From: Balneolaceae bacterium UBA3186
GTDB lineage: Bacteria; Bacteroidota; Rhodothermia; Balneolales; Balneolaceae
Length of the DNA: 27,606 nt
Assembly: GCA_002364085.1 (NCBI GenBank)
Contig: DEXK01000005.1
Coordinates: forward strand, 1 to 27,606
Reading direction: 5' to 3'
A program made the translations under genes and the position numbers. Below are positions 15,432 through 22,874 of this stretch, in pieces. Under the pieces are notes generated by a model. The model was not told the origin of the DNA. It saw nothing but the letters and a program-made list of their open reading frames with translations, and ran no database searches. Each line of letters begins with the position of its first letter. Within the stretch, counting starts at the first letter, position 1.

Positions 15432-18068
15432 TTAGTTACTCCTCAAAATGGTCCAACATCTCAACCCTTCTCTTGTTTGAGCAATAAGTTCTTTTCTACC
15501 ATCACCATTCAAGTCTACAATAATTGGGAACCTCATACCGGAAGTAGGTAGATCATAAAACCGCTCTCCGGTTAAAACTTCCCAGGCAAAGAGGCGGCCG
15601 AATTCTGCAAGAGCCAAAAGATTATCATTTTGATCAGAATCAATATCAACTAAGGTGGGTTGGAAAGTGTGGGAGGCCGGTTGTCCTAAATTTTCTGTTA
15701 ATCTGATTTCGCCCAATAAATTAAAACCAAAAACGGAACCGTTTCGACTTTGAGCAAGCAACAGATCTTCTCTGAAAAAGTTAGTACTGTCTTTTAAAAG
15801 TACATTTTCTGAAACAGAAACAGATAAAAGTTCATTGTTAGTCACATAAAGAGATTTCACAGAAATAGAATCCATGCTTGTAAAGGTTCCCAATGAATCA
15901 CTGAAACTTGGATTTTTGCCAATGGAATAAAGATTTCCATCCGAAGCGGCTCCATATACAGAGCTCTCATAAACAAGAGGGGATCCGTTAAATCCTGCAT
16001 TTACAAATTGAGGGTAACCGGGACGAGAAGCGCCGTTGCGAAGCCAACTATGGAGTATGTTTTGAGAAAAAGCCCAAATGGACCAGGTGCCATCAACCTG
16101 TGCAAAAACAGGTTTGGTTGTAATTGCAGTGTTCACATTTCGTGGCCATCCGGACACGTTCTCTCCTCTGCCATCGATTACATGTAACAGTCGATCTTCT
16201 GTAGCTGCAATAACTTCAGGAATTCCATTTCGTCGAACATCGGTAACCACAATAGGTGCAGTTATTTGCCGATTCAGCTCTATAGGAAACTTGGGTAGAA
16301 GCGCTCCGCTTCTGTTCCATGCAAAGATCTTAGTTCCGGCGCCGATCATAATTACTGGTTGGTTGTTACCGTACCAATCATATAAAACCGGGCTTCCAAC
16401 TGGAATGCTGCCATTAGTAGTAGTTTGCAGAACAATAGTGCCATCTCCGGCAACCGCAAAAATATTCCCGTCCTCAGTGGCATAAATAATTTCATCGGTA
16501 TTGCTCCCTGCTACATCACCAAGAATCGGTGCGCCAGTTAGGTCACTATTTGATAATGAAGTTACCCATAATTCTTGATAGGGCTGAGTTGATCCTTCTT
16601 TACTTTTGGTTGATAGTGAGAAATCTATAGCAGATTGGTTTAATCGTTGAAAGGTAATGTGTGCAAGTTCAAATTGATTAAACAATCCTGCAGTTTCATT
16701 TTTCGGCAGTAAAAAAGGTTCTAAAAATCGTTGAAATTCAGATGATTCAACCCATACAAAACCACTTACTTCGGTGGGTAAACCCTTGCGTATGTTAGAG
16801 TAATCGTCATTATAATATATTACCCTCCTTCTTGCTCGGTCAGACTCAACACTTTCGGAAAGACCACGCCTGTTAGAGATTACAACTACATCCCTTGAAA
16901 ATGAAATATAGAAATCAATAAAAGGACTAAGTTCTGAACCAATTAATTCAGACAAAATAGAACTGCTTGCAAAATAAGAATTACCGAATTTTGTCAGGAG
17001 TTCTTTCTGAACCAATTCTTCTAGTTTATTTCTGAACGCACGTACATCTCTGAGTTTTCTCATGAATAAGTATTCTCCATTTGAAACTAACCCAGATTCT
17101 GAAAAAGTTTCAACGGCAAAAGGAGCATCTAGTGTAGTAGCGATCTCAGAGTACTCTATATTAGAGTCAAGAAGAAACCTATCGAGATCAGTAAGTCTGG
17201 TGAGAGGTTTTTTGGGGATAGTTTTAGGGGGTAAGCGAAATAGAGCAAAAGCAGCAGCGTTGCTGGCAATAAACCTATCTAATTCTATAGGTGCATTCTT
17301 AGATGAAAGTGCGTGAATTAGAGTAGAACGTGAGGTGTCTGACAAAGTGATTTTGCCTGCCAGGTTTACAGGTGAATTCAATGAGTCACCGGCGCTTGTG
17401 AAAAGAAGAGAAGCAGATTTTGAACCGGAGAAAGACTTAGTAACAGATGGTCTTAAGTTTACATTCAAAAATTGCTCTACCCAATCATCTAAATTTGGTG
17501 TGTTCATAATTAACTGGCCGGGAGAGGCGTCAGTAGGTATTTCCATAGTAGAAGTTAAGCCCAAATAAGACCTGATCGATGATTCAACAGCCAAGCTTGA
17601 AGAAGAAAAAACTAACCAATCATGTACTTGTGATGCATAGAGTACAGTGCCGTTCTTTGCTTCTAATTTATGAATGGTATTACCTTTAATGTTATAATAA
17701 TTTTGAGAAAGGGGTTTGTAGAATTTTTGTACCCAGGTATCAATCGGGGCGTTTGCACTAGTTATCCAAATCAATTCAGATTCCGTGGATCTGGAAGGAA
17801 AAATAACGATGCCTTTTAGAGAAAGGGTTGATAAAACTTCAGGGTCGAAACTAGCTATTTGTTGTGAGGAACTTGCGGTAATGTCCTCTAAAATAGAAGC
17901 ATAACGCGTATCAGAAATATTAGTAATGGAAACGTTTTCTTTCGGAATTATTAAAAAGCTAGACTCCGCAGGAACCATTGATGTCCATGGCTGTTCGCTC
18001 ACAGATGAGCAGGCCCATAAGAACGAAAAGATAAAGGTTGTAATTAGTAGCGTAAGTGCACGTTGCAT
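15432..18068 (-). CDS. Large beta-propeller lipoprotein of unknown function
   Basis: 878 residues. Seen: a lipoprotein signal peptide with lipobox LWAC (lipidated C20), no Asp at +2; an N-terminal half (~25-500) of alternating strands and helices that resembles DUF3352-type proteins (opening VPAESSFLIIP, then pairs of related ~200-residue halves); and a C-terminal half (~520-878) of PQQ/FG-GAP-like propeller blades such as GNIFAVAGDGTIVL, LLHVIDGRGENVSGWP, GNLYSIG, RLFAWEVLTGERF and VDLNGDGRKELIAQT. Several blades carry D-x-D/N-x-D-G-like loops that could bind calcium (DIDSDQND, DLNGDG). The protein is therefore probably anchored at the membrane with a propeller exposed to periplasm or surface. 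It is divergent from the BatA-like gene by 110 bases. No function is known to me; a scaffold or assembly role is a guess. Confidence 0.85.
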   Translation of the reverse strand: MQRALTLLITTFIFSFLWACSSVSEQPWTSMVPAESSFLIIPKENVSITNISDTRYASILEDITASSSQQIASFDPEVLSTLSLKGIVIFPSRSTESELIWITSANAPIDTWVQKFYKPLSQNYYNIKGNTIHKLEAKNGTVLYASQVHDWLVFSSSSLAVESSIRSYLGLTSTMEIPTDASPGQLIMNTPNLDDWVEQFLNVNLRPSVTKSFSGSKSASLLFTSAGDSLNSPVNLAGKITLSDTSRSTLIHALSSKNAPIELDRFIASNAAAFALFRLPPKTIPKKPLTRLTDLDRFLLDSNIEYSEIATTLDAPFAVETFSESGLVSNGEYLFMRKLRDVRAFRNKLEELVQKELLTKFGNSYFASSSILSELIGSELSPFIDFYISFSRDVVVISNRRGLSESVESDRARRRVIYYNDDYSNIRKGLPTEVSGFVWVESSEFQRFLEPFLLPKNETAGLFNQFELAHITFQRLNQSAIDFSLSTKSKEGSTQPYQELWVTSLSNSDLTGAPILGDVAGSNTDEIIYATEDGNIFAVAGDGTIVLQTTTNGSIPVGSPVLYDWYGNNQPVIMIGAGTKIFAWNRSGALLPKFPIELNRQITAPIVVTDVRRNGIPEVIAATEDRLLHVIDGRGENVSGWPRNVNTAITTKPVFAQVDGTWSIWAFSQNILHSWLRNGASRPGYPQFVNAGFNGSPLVYESSVYGAASDGNLYSIGKNPSFSDSLGTFTSMDSISVKSLYVTNNELLSVSVSENVLLKDSTNFFREDLLLAQSRNGSVFGFNLLGEIRLTENLGQPASHTFQPTLVDIDSDQNDNLLALAEFGRLFAWEVLTGERFYDLPTSGMRFPIIVDLNGDGRKELIAQTREGLRCWTILRSN

Positions 18069-18178
18069 AAATGGATTTAAACCATCTTTTTTTGAATATT
18101 GATTTTTCTATGGCTAAGTCTACTTTGCGAAAAAAGTTCCAGCCCGATCATACTGAAAGTAACATTTTTTTAAGCTAA

Positions 18179-20281
18179 ATGAGTTTTCTAAATCCCATTT
18201 TTTTATTTGCCTTAGTGGCCATAGGTCTACCTCTGGTAATACATTTGTTAAATTTGAGAAAGCCTAAAAGGGTTCAGTTTTCTACATTGGCTTTTTTTAA
18301 AGAACTCCAAAAAACAACTATTCGGAAAATAAAGATAAAGCGATTGCTTCTTCTTCTACTCAGATTATTAGCAATAGCATGCTTGGCAATGGTTTTAGCC
18401 CGGCCATTTCTTCCTCCTGCACTAAGTATAGGAGCTTCGAGCAATCAACCTACAGTTCATGCAATTCTTTTCGATAATAGCATAAGCATGAATAGAATTG
18501 GTTCAAAAGGTCCTTTGTCAGACCAGGCTAAAGAGTTGGTTAAGGAAATATTACTGGCTTCAAACGAAAAAGACAGATTCATAATCCAAAATACAAACGG
18601 AGAACCTGTTAACGCTTCAATCTCAGGTGCTAACCTAATTGAAAGAAAGCTTAATGAAATTAAAGTAACACAAACCGGTGCTTTTTTATCTGAACGATTG
18701 AATAATTTGCTATCAATTTTAGAGGAATCACCTTTTCAAAATAAGAACCTCTATATAATAAGTGATAATAATCCTGAATTAAACTATGTGATCACGAATA
18801 ACTTTCAAGACCGATTAAAGAATGTTGGTGTTACCATATTAAATGTTGAAAAGGTGAAAACTCAAAATACATTTGTATCCGAGATATCCACTTCTTCTTC
18901 TATGGTTGGTAAAGGAATTCCGTTTACGTTAGAGGTAGCGGTTAAGAATGAAGGTGAAGTTCTTGCCGCAAATCAGTTTTTGACTCTAATAGTAGAAGGT
19001 GGAACGGTTGGTCAATATCCACTGGAAATAGAACCAGGAGTTACTCAAAGTTTTTCGTTCGAGATCAATCCTGACAGAGAAGGACCAATTACAGGTTCAG
19101 CAATTATTGAAGGAGACGGTTTCCAATACGATAATGAATATTTTTTTTCAATACAGATTCCCGAAAAAAGGAATGTCTTATGGGTAGTAAATGAGTCTTT
19201 GAACCCGGTAGATGTATCTTATACTTCTGTAATACTAGATGCACAGCAAGAAGGAAATAATCAGATTAATTACTCAAAAGTTAATATGAGTGAGATATCT
19301 GCTATAAATATTGAAAACTATGACGCTCTGATTCTTGAGGGATTAGATGAAGTACCTGAGTTTTTGTTTTCAGAATTACAAGAGTTTGTACAAGATGGAA
19401 AAGGGTTGGTATTCTTTCCTTCAGAAACAGCTGACATACAGAATTACAATGCTTTTCTGAATCTCTTTAACGCAGGAAATTTTGTAGGTGTACTTGGAGA
19501 ATTTTCATCATTTAATTCTATTGCTAAAGGTAGTTTGTTATTAGAAGACCATCCCGTCTTTGAGGGGCTTTTTGAACGAGGATCAGATGAAGAACTCAAT
19601 TTCACAGTTCCAGAAGTTTATTATTACCTGAAACTAAGAACCAACAATTCAGGATTAGGGTTAAATATTTTGGAATTGAACAATGGAGATCCTCTTCTCA
19701 GAGAGAAGAAATTTGGGGAAGGACGTGTTTTGATTTTTACTATTGGTAACGATCCTAGTTGGTCTAACTTTCCAGTAAAAGCATTATATGCTCCAATGTA
19801 CTATAGAACGATGCTTTATGCAGCTTCTTTAGAAGAAGGGGGATTGAATAATCAAATGTTAGGTAGTGCTTTTGAATGGAAAGGAAACGCCGATCCTTCC
19901 AAAACAGAACTTATATACAACAATGAAAGTATTCAGGTAACCCCACAAAATGCAGGAGGGTCAATTTTAGTAAACTATAACGGCTATGACTGGGAGCCCG
20001 GATGGGTTACAATTACAGATGGCAATAATACTTATAAAATGTCATTGAATTTATCCAGAAGCGAATCAATATTTTATTCAGAATCTACTGTTGACCCACT
20101 CGTTTTAGAAAATATCAATATTGTTGATTCAGGAGCGTTAACTTCAGAACAGATAAAAAATGAGATCAGAAGCAGTGGGTTTGGTAAAGAAGTTTGGCAT
20201 TGGTTTATGCTGGCAGGGTTCTTGCTCCTTGTAACAGAGTCATTAGTATCAATTTTCTATAAAGCTGAAACAGTTACTTAA
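18179..20281 (+). CDS. BatA-type membrane protein with vWA-like domain
   Basis: 700 residues. Seen: the N-terminal BatA domain (residues 1-80): a first membrane helix in FLFALVAIGLPLVIHLLN, the conserved basic loop LRKPKRVQFSTLAFF, and a second helix LLLLLLRLLAIACLAMVLARPF; a von Willebrand A-like domain with a partial MIDAS D99-N-S101-I-S103-M; a large beta-rich middle, including an Ig-like segment (~240-325) and a glutamine-amidotransferase-like fold segment (~335-520, DALILEGLDEVPEF, then FGEGRVLIF); and a last membrane helix near 673-693. In Bacteroidota such proteins are common, often described as aerotolerance regulators, but that role is weakly founded. The gene starts a co-directional run reaching the TPR gene: the next start (TTG, 20282) abuts its stop with no gap. 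Confidence 0.85.
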   Translation: MSFLNPIFLFALVAIGLPLVIHLLNLRKPKRVQFSTLAFFKELQKTTIRKIKIKRLLLLLLRLLAIACLAMVLARPFLPPALSIGASSNQPTVHAILFDNSISMNRIGSKGPLSDQAKELVKEILLASNEKDRFIIQNTNGEPVNASISGANLIERKLNEIKVTQTGAFLSERLNNLLSILEESPFQNKNLYIISDNNPELNYVITNNFQDRLKNVGVTILNVEKVKTQNTFVSEISTSSSMVGKGIPFTLEVAVKNEGEVLAANQFLTLIVEGGTVGQYPLEIEPGVTQSFSFEINPDREGPITGSAIIEGDGFQYDNEYFFSIQIPEKRNVLWVVNESLNPVDVSYTSVILDAQQEGNNQINYSKVNMSEISAINIENYDALILEGLDEVPEFLFSELQEFVQDGKGLVFFPSETADIQNYNAFLNLFNAGNFVGVLGEFSSFNSIAKGSLLLEDHPVFEGLFERGSDEELNFTVPEVYYYLKLRTNNSGLGLNILELNNGDPLLREKKFGEGRVLIFTIGNDPSWSNFPVKALYAPMYYRTMLYAASLEEGGLNNQMLGSAFEWKGNADPSKTELIYNNESIQVTPQNAGGSILVNYNGYDWEPGWVTITDGNNTYKMSLNLSRSESIFYSESTVDPLVLENINIVDSGALTSEQIKNEIRSSGFGKEVWHWFMLAGFLLLVTESLVSIFYKAETVT

Positions 20282-20866
20282 TTGAAAGAAATACTTTCCA
20301 TATTTTTCCAAGGTGTAATTGTATTGTTTACAATTTCTTCAACCTTATTAGCCGGTTATTCCGTGATGAATAAATTCAGGCTAAGAAAAGTGCGGATGAG
20401 TTGGAGAGCCGGAAAAATGGGTGGGTACCCATTATTTGCGACCGTTTTTTTGGTATTGATTGGTACATTAGGTGTAACGGCATTTTATTTAAATGATATC
20501 AGTCGCTATCCGACTTTTGTATGCTATGTCTGGATTGGATGTATGTGGTTTATTTCAAGTTATTTGGCATCTAAGCATTACATTACGGACTATGGAATTG
20601 TTAAAAATATTAATGAGCCATCTCAAACCATACCTTGGTTTCAGGTATTAGATCAGGTAGAGAAAGAAGAAAAAGGAGGAGTTGAGTACTCTTTTTCATA
20701 TTCCGAACTAGACAAAAGCCTTACAGAAGGATTTAAGCAACTCAAGATTTATGTTCCTGATAGTAAAAGAAAGAGATTTGAAAAAATCGTATCTTTAAAG
20801 TTGAAAAATCGGTTTGAAGGACACGAAATCCCAAATATTGATTTAAAAGATTTACAAAACGAATAA
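20282..20866 (+). CDS. Small membrane protein with PH-like C-terminal region (unrecognised)
   Basis: 194 residues. Seen: hydrophobic segments near 6-26, 50-72 and 80-97, then a cytosolic or periplasmic tail of ~95 residues that begins HYITDYGIVKNINEPSQTIPW, a string typical of bacterial PH-like domains (an inhibitor-like strand 'IT..GI' and 'IPW' before the first helix), followed by amphipathic strands. I do not recognise the full family. Start choice: TTG at 20282 abuts the previous stop TAA; the first in-frame ATG (residue 28) would remove the first helix, so TTG is preferred. It lies between the BatA-type gene and hflX, 18 bases before the latter. Function unknown. Confidence 0.7.
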   Translation: MKEILSIFFQGVIVLFTISSTLLAGYSVMNKFRLRKVRMSWRAGKMGGYPLFATVFLVLIGTLGVTAFYLNDISRYPTFVCYVWIGCMWFISSYLASKHYITDYGIVKNINEPSQTIPWFQVLDQVEKEEKGGVEYSFSYSELDKSLTEGFKQLKIYVPDSKRKRFEKIVSLKLKNRFEGHEIPNIDLKDLQNE

Positions 20867-20884
20867 AAGAGAAGAGATAGATTA

Positions 20885-22174
20885 TTGTTAGACGACGTTA
20901 AAAATTCTGACATTGAGAAGGAAAGAGTAATGCTGGTTGGTTTATATGGGCCAGACACTACAAAATTTCAGGCAGAAGAATATTTAGAAGAATTAGCCCT
21001 TTTAGCTGATACTGCGGGAGGAATAACGGTTGAGAAAGTTCTGCAAAATAAAACCAATCCCGATATAACTACATTTGTTGGAAAAGGAAAACTTCAGGAA
21101 CTTAAAAGGCTTAAAGGAGAATTAAACATAGATACCATTATTTTCGATGACGATCTTTCTCCGACACAGGTTCGTAATATTGAAGCCGGAACCGATGCGA
21201 AAATACTGGATAGAAGTGCTCTTATTCTTGATATATTTGCAGGAAGAGCAAAAACTGCTGCTGCAAAAACTCAAGTTGAATTAGCTCAGCTTCAATATCT
21301 TCTTCCACGTCTTACAAGATATTGGACTCACCTTTCTCGTCAAAAAGGTGGAATTGGTACCAAGGGTCCGGGTGAAACACAGATCGAGACGGATAGAAGA
21401 ATTATTGGACAACGAATAGCAACTTTAAAAGACAAGCTTAAAAAACTTGATCAACAACGCACTACTCAAAGAAAAGGCAGAGAAGGAATGCACCGCGTTT
21501 CCTTAGTTGGTTATACAAATGCTGGTAAATCTACTTTGATGAATGCACTTACCGAAACAAATGTGCTTGCAGAAAACAGGTTGTTTGCAACTCTAGATTC
21601 AACGGTAAGACGTCATGAGCTTGAAAACCATACTATTTTACTATCAGATACAGTTGGGTTTATAAGGAAGCTTCCTCATAATTTAGTGGAGAGTTTTAAA
21701 TCAACATTGGATGAAGTTAGGGAGGCGGATGTATTGTTACATGTGGTTGACGGTTCTTCAAAAATGGCTCATGAATACAAAGAAGTTGTTGATACCACAC
21801 TTGAAGAATTAAATGCTACTAACACCAGAACTATTTTAGTGTTGAATAAAATAGACATGATGGATACAGATCAGATTAAGGAGTTGAGATCAGATTACCC
21901 AGATGCTATTTTTGTCTCAGCAGAACAGAGCATTGGCCTTGATGAGCTTGAAGTCAAAATTGAACAAATGATAGAAAGCGAATATGTAGATCACACTCTT
22001 CAAATCCCGATGAGTAAATATAAAGCAGTAGCATTTATACATGAGAACGCTAATGTCGATAAAGAAGTTTATGAAGGAAGTGATGTAGAGCTTACTTTTA
22101 GTATGGCTGAAAAAGATTTTGAGCAACTTTCACACTTGTTGAATACTATTGGGACAAACGGAGAAGTTATATAA
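20885..22174 (+). CDS. hflX: GTPase HflX
   Basis: 429 residues. HflX is a ribosome-associated GTPase that splits stalled or stress-arrested ribosomes. Seen: an N-terminal HflX domain with TFVGKGKL, FDDDLSPTQ, and the signature GGIGTKGPGETQIETDRR (a nucleotide-binding-like loop, ~155-175); then the G domain: G1 GYTNAGKST at 209-217, G3 DTVG at 255-258, G4 NKID at 321-324 and G5 VSAEQ. A C-terminal region of ~60 residues follows, as in the family. The start is TTG at 20885 (purine-rich GAGAAGAG upstream); ATG at 20930 would shorten the protein by 15 residues, and the family usually has about that many before the LVGL strand, so TTG is preferred. The CBS gene starts 2 bases after the stop. Confidence 0.95.
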   Translation: MLDDVKNSDIEKERVMLVGLYGPDTTKFQAEEYLEELALLADTAGGITVEKVLQNKTNPDITTFVGKGKLQELKRLKGELNIDTIIFDDDLSPTQVRNIEAGTDAKILDRSALILDIFAGRAKTAAAKTQVELAQLQYLLPRLTRYWTHLSRQKGGIGTKGPGETQIETDRRIIGQRIATLKDKLKKLDQQRTTQRKGREGMHRVSLVGYTNAGKSTLMNALTETNVLAENRLFATLDSTVRRHELENHTILLSDTVGFIRKLPHNLVESFKSTLDEVREADVLLHVVDGSSKMAHEYKEVVDTTLEELNATNTRTILVLNKIDMMDTDQIKELRSDYPDAIFVSAEQSIGLDELEVKIEQMIESEYVDHTLQIPMSKYKAVAFIHENANVDKEVYEGSDVELTFSMAEKDFEQLSHLLNTIGTNGEVI

Positions 22175-22176
22175 GT

Positions 22177-22842
22177 ATGCTGGTTAACGAGATTTTAAAT
22201 ACCGAAATAGCACCATTGAAAGAATCAGATCCTGTTTCTTTAGCTTTGGCAAAATTGGACTTGCTCCATATCAATAAGTTTGTTGTTGTAGGTCATGATC
22301 AAAAAATCAAAGGAATGATCAGCATTGAAACACTTGCTGAGGTCGTTGATGAAAACACAGAGTTATCTAACCTGCCTCTTGAAGAAATTATATCTGTTCC
22401 TATTTCTCAGCATCTTTTCGAGACTACTAGGCAAATGTTTGCACACGAGCTTTACGTTCTTCCGGTAACTGACAACGAAAATAATTTTTTAGGTCTGGTA
22501 CGTAAAAGAGAAGTTCTGAATGGGCTTGGAGAGATTTTTAATCTTTCTTCTTACGGATCAGTAATTACTATTGAACTTGCTCAAATTGATTATACATTAT
22601 CTGAAATAGTTCGAATTATTGAAACGGAAAGCGCAAAAATTTTAGGAATAGCCGTTCAGCAACCTAATGATACTCTCAATTCAATAAGAGTTTCTATAAA
22701 ATTAAATCTTGAAGATTCTTCAGTAGTAAGCGCTGCTCTACGTAGATTTGGTTATATCATTATCTCGGAAGAAAGAAGTGAGAACATGGAAAATAATTTT
22801 TCTGAGCGTGCTGACGAACTTATTCGCTATCTTGACATATAA
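22177..22842 (+). CDS. CBS-CBS-ACT protein (AcuB-like)
   Basis: 221 residues. Seen: two CBS motifs (about 1-60, VSLALAKLDLLHINKFVVVG...IKGMISIETLAEV; and 65-118, ISQHLFETTRQMFAHELYVLPVTDNENNFLGLVRKREVL, each given in short parts), followed by an ACT-like region (~128-200, GSVITIELAQID, ILGIAVQQ, IRVSIKLN, VSAALRRFGYIII). This is the domain order of the AcuB family, whose members bind nucleotides; the Bacillus protein is linked to acetoin use. Here the context is different (hflX upstream, 2-base gap; TPR protein downstream), so a nucleotide-sensing role is all I would claim. Soluble, no signal peptide. Confidence 0.8.
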   Translation: MLVNEILNTEIAPLKESDPVSLALAKLDLLHINKFVVVGHDQKIKGMISIETLAEVVDENTELSNLPLEEIISVPISQHLFETTRQMFAHELYVLPVTDNENNFLGLVRKREVLNGLGEIFNLSSYGSVITIELAQIDYTLSEIVRIIETESAKILGIAVQQPNDTLNSIRVSIKLNLEDSSVVSAALRRFGYIIISEERSENMENNFSERADELIRYLDI

Positions 22843-22874
22843 AGAATAAACTCAAAACTATATTCTAGCGATAA

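Noticed and set aside
16078..16485. 135-codon plus-strand frame opposite the propeller lipoprotein
   Set aside because: The minus-strand frame has clear propeller blades there; the plus-strand peptide has no recognisable fold.
18069..18178. Divergent promoter pair between the lipoprotein and BatA-type genes
   Set aside because: A TTTG at 18124 and CATACT at 18149 are the only candidates for the plus strand, and spacing and match are poor; nothing clear on the minus strand.
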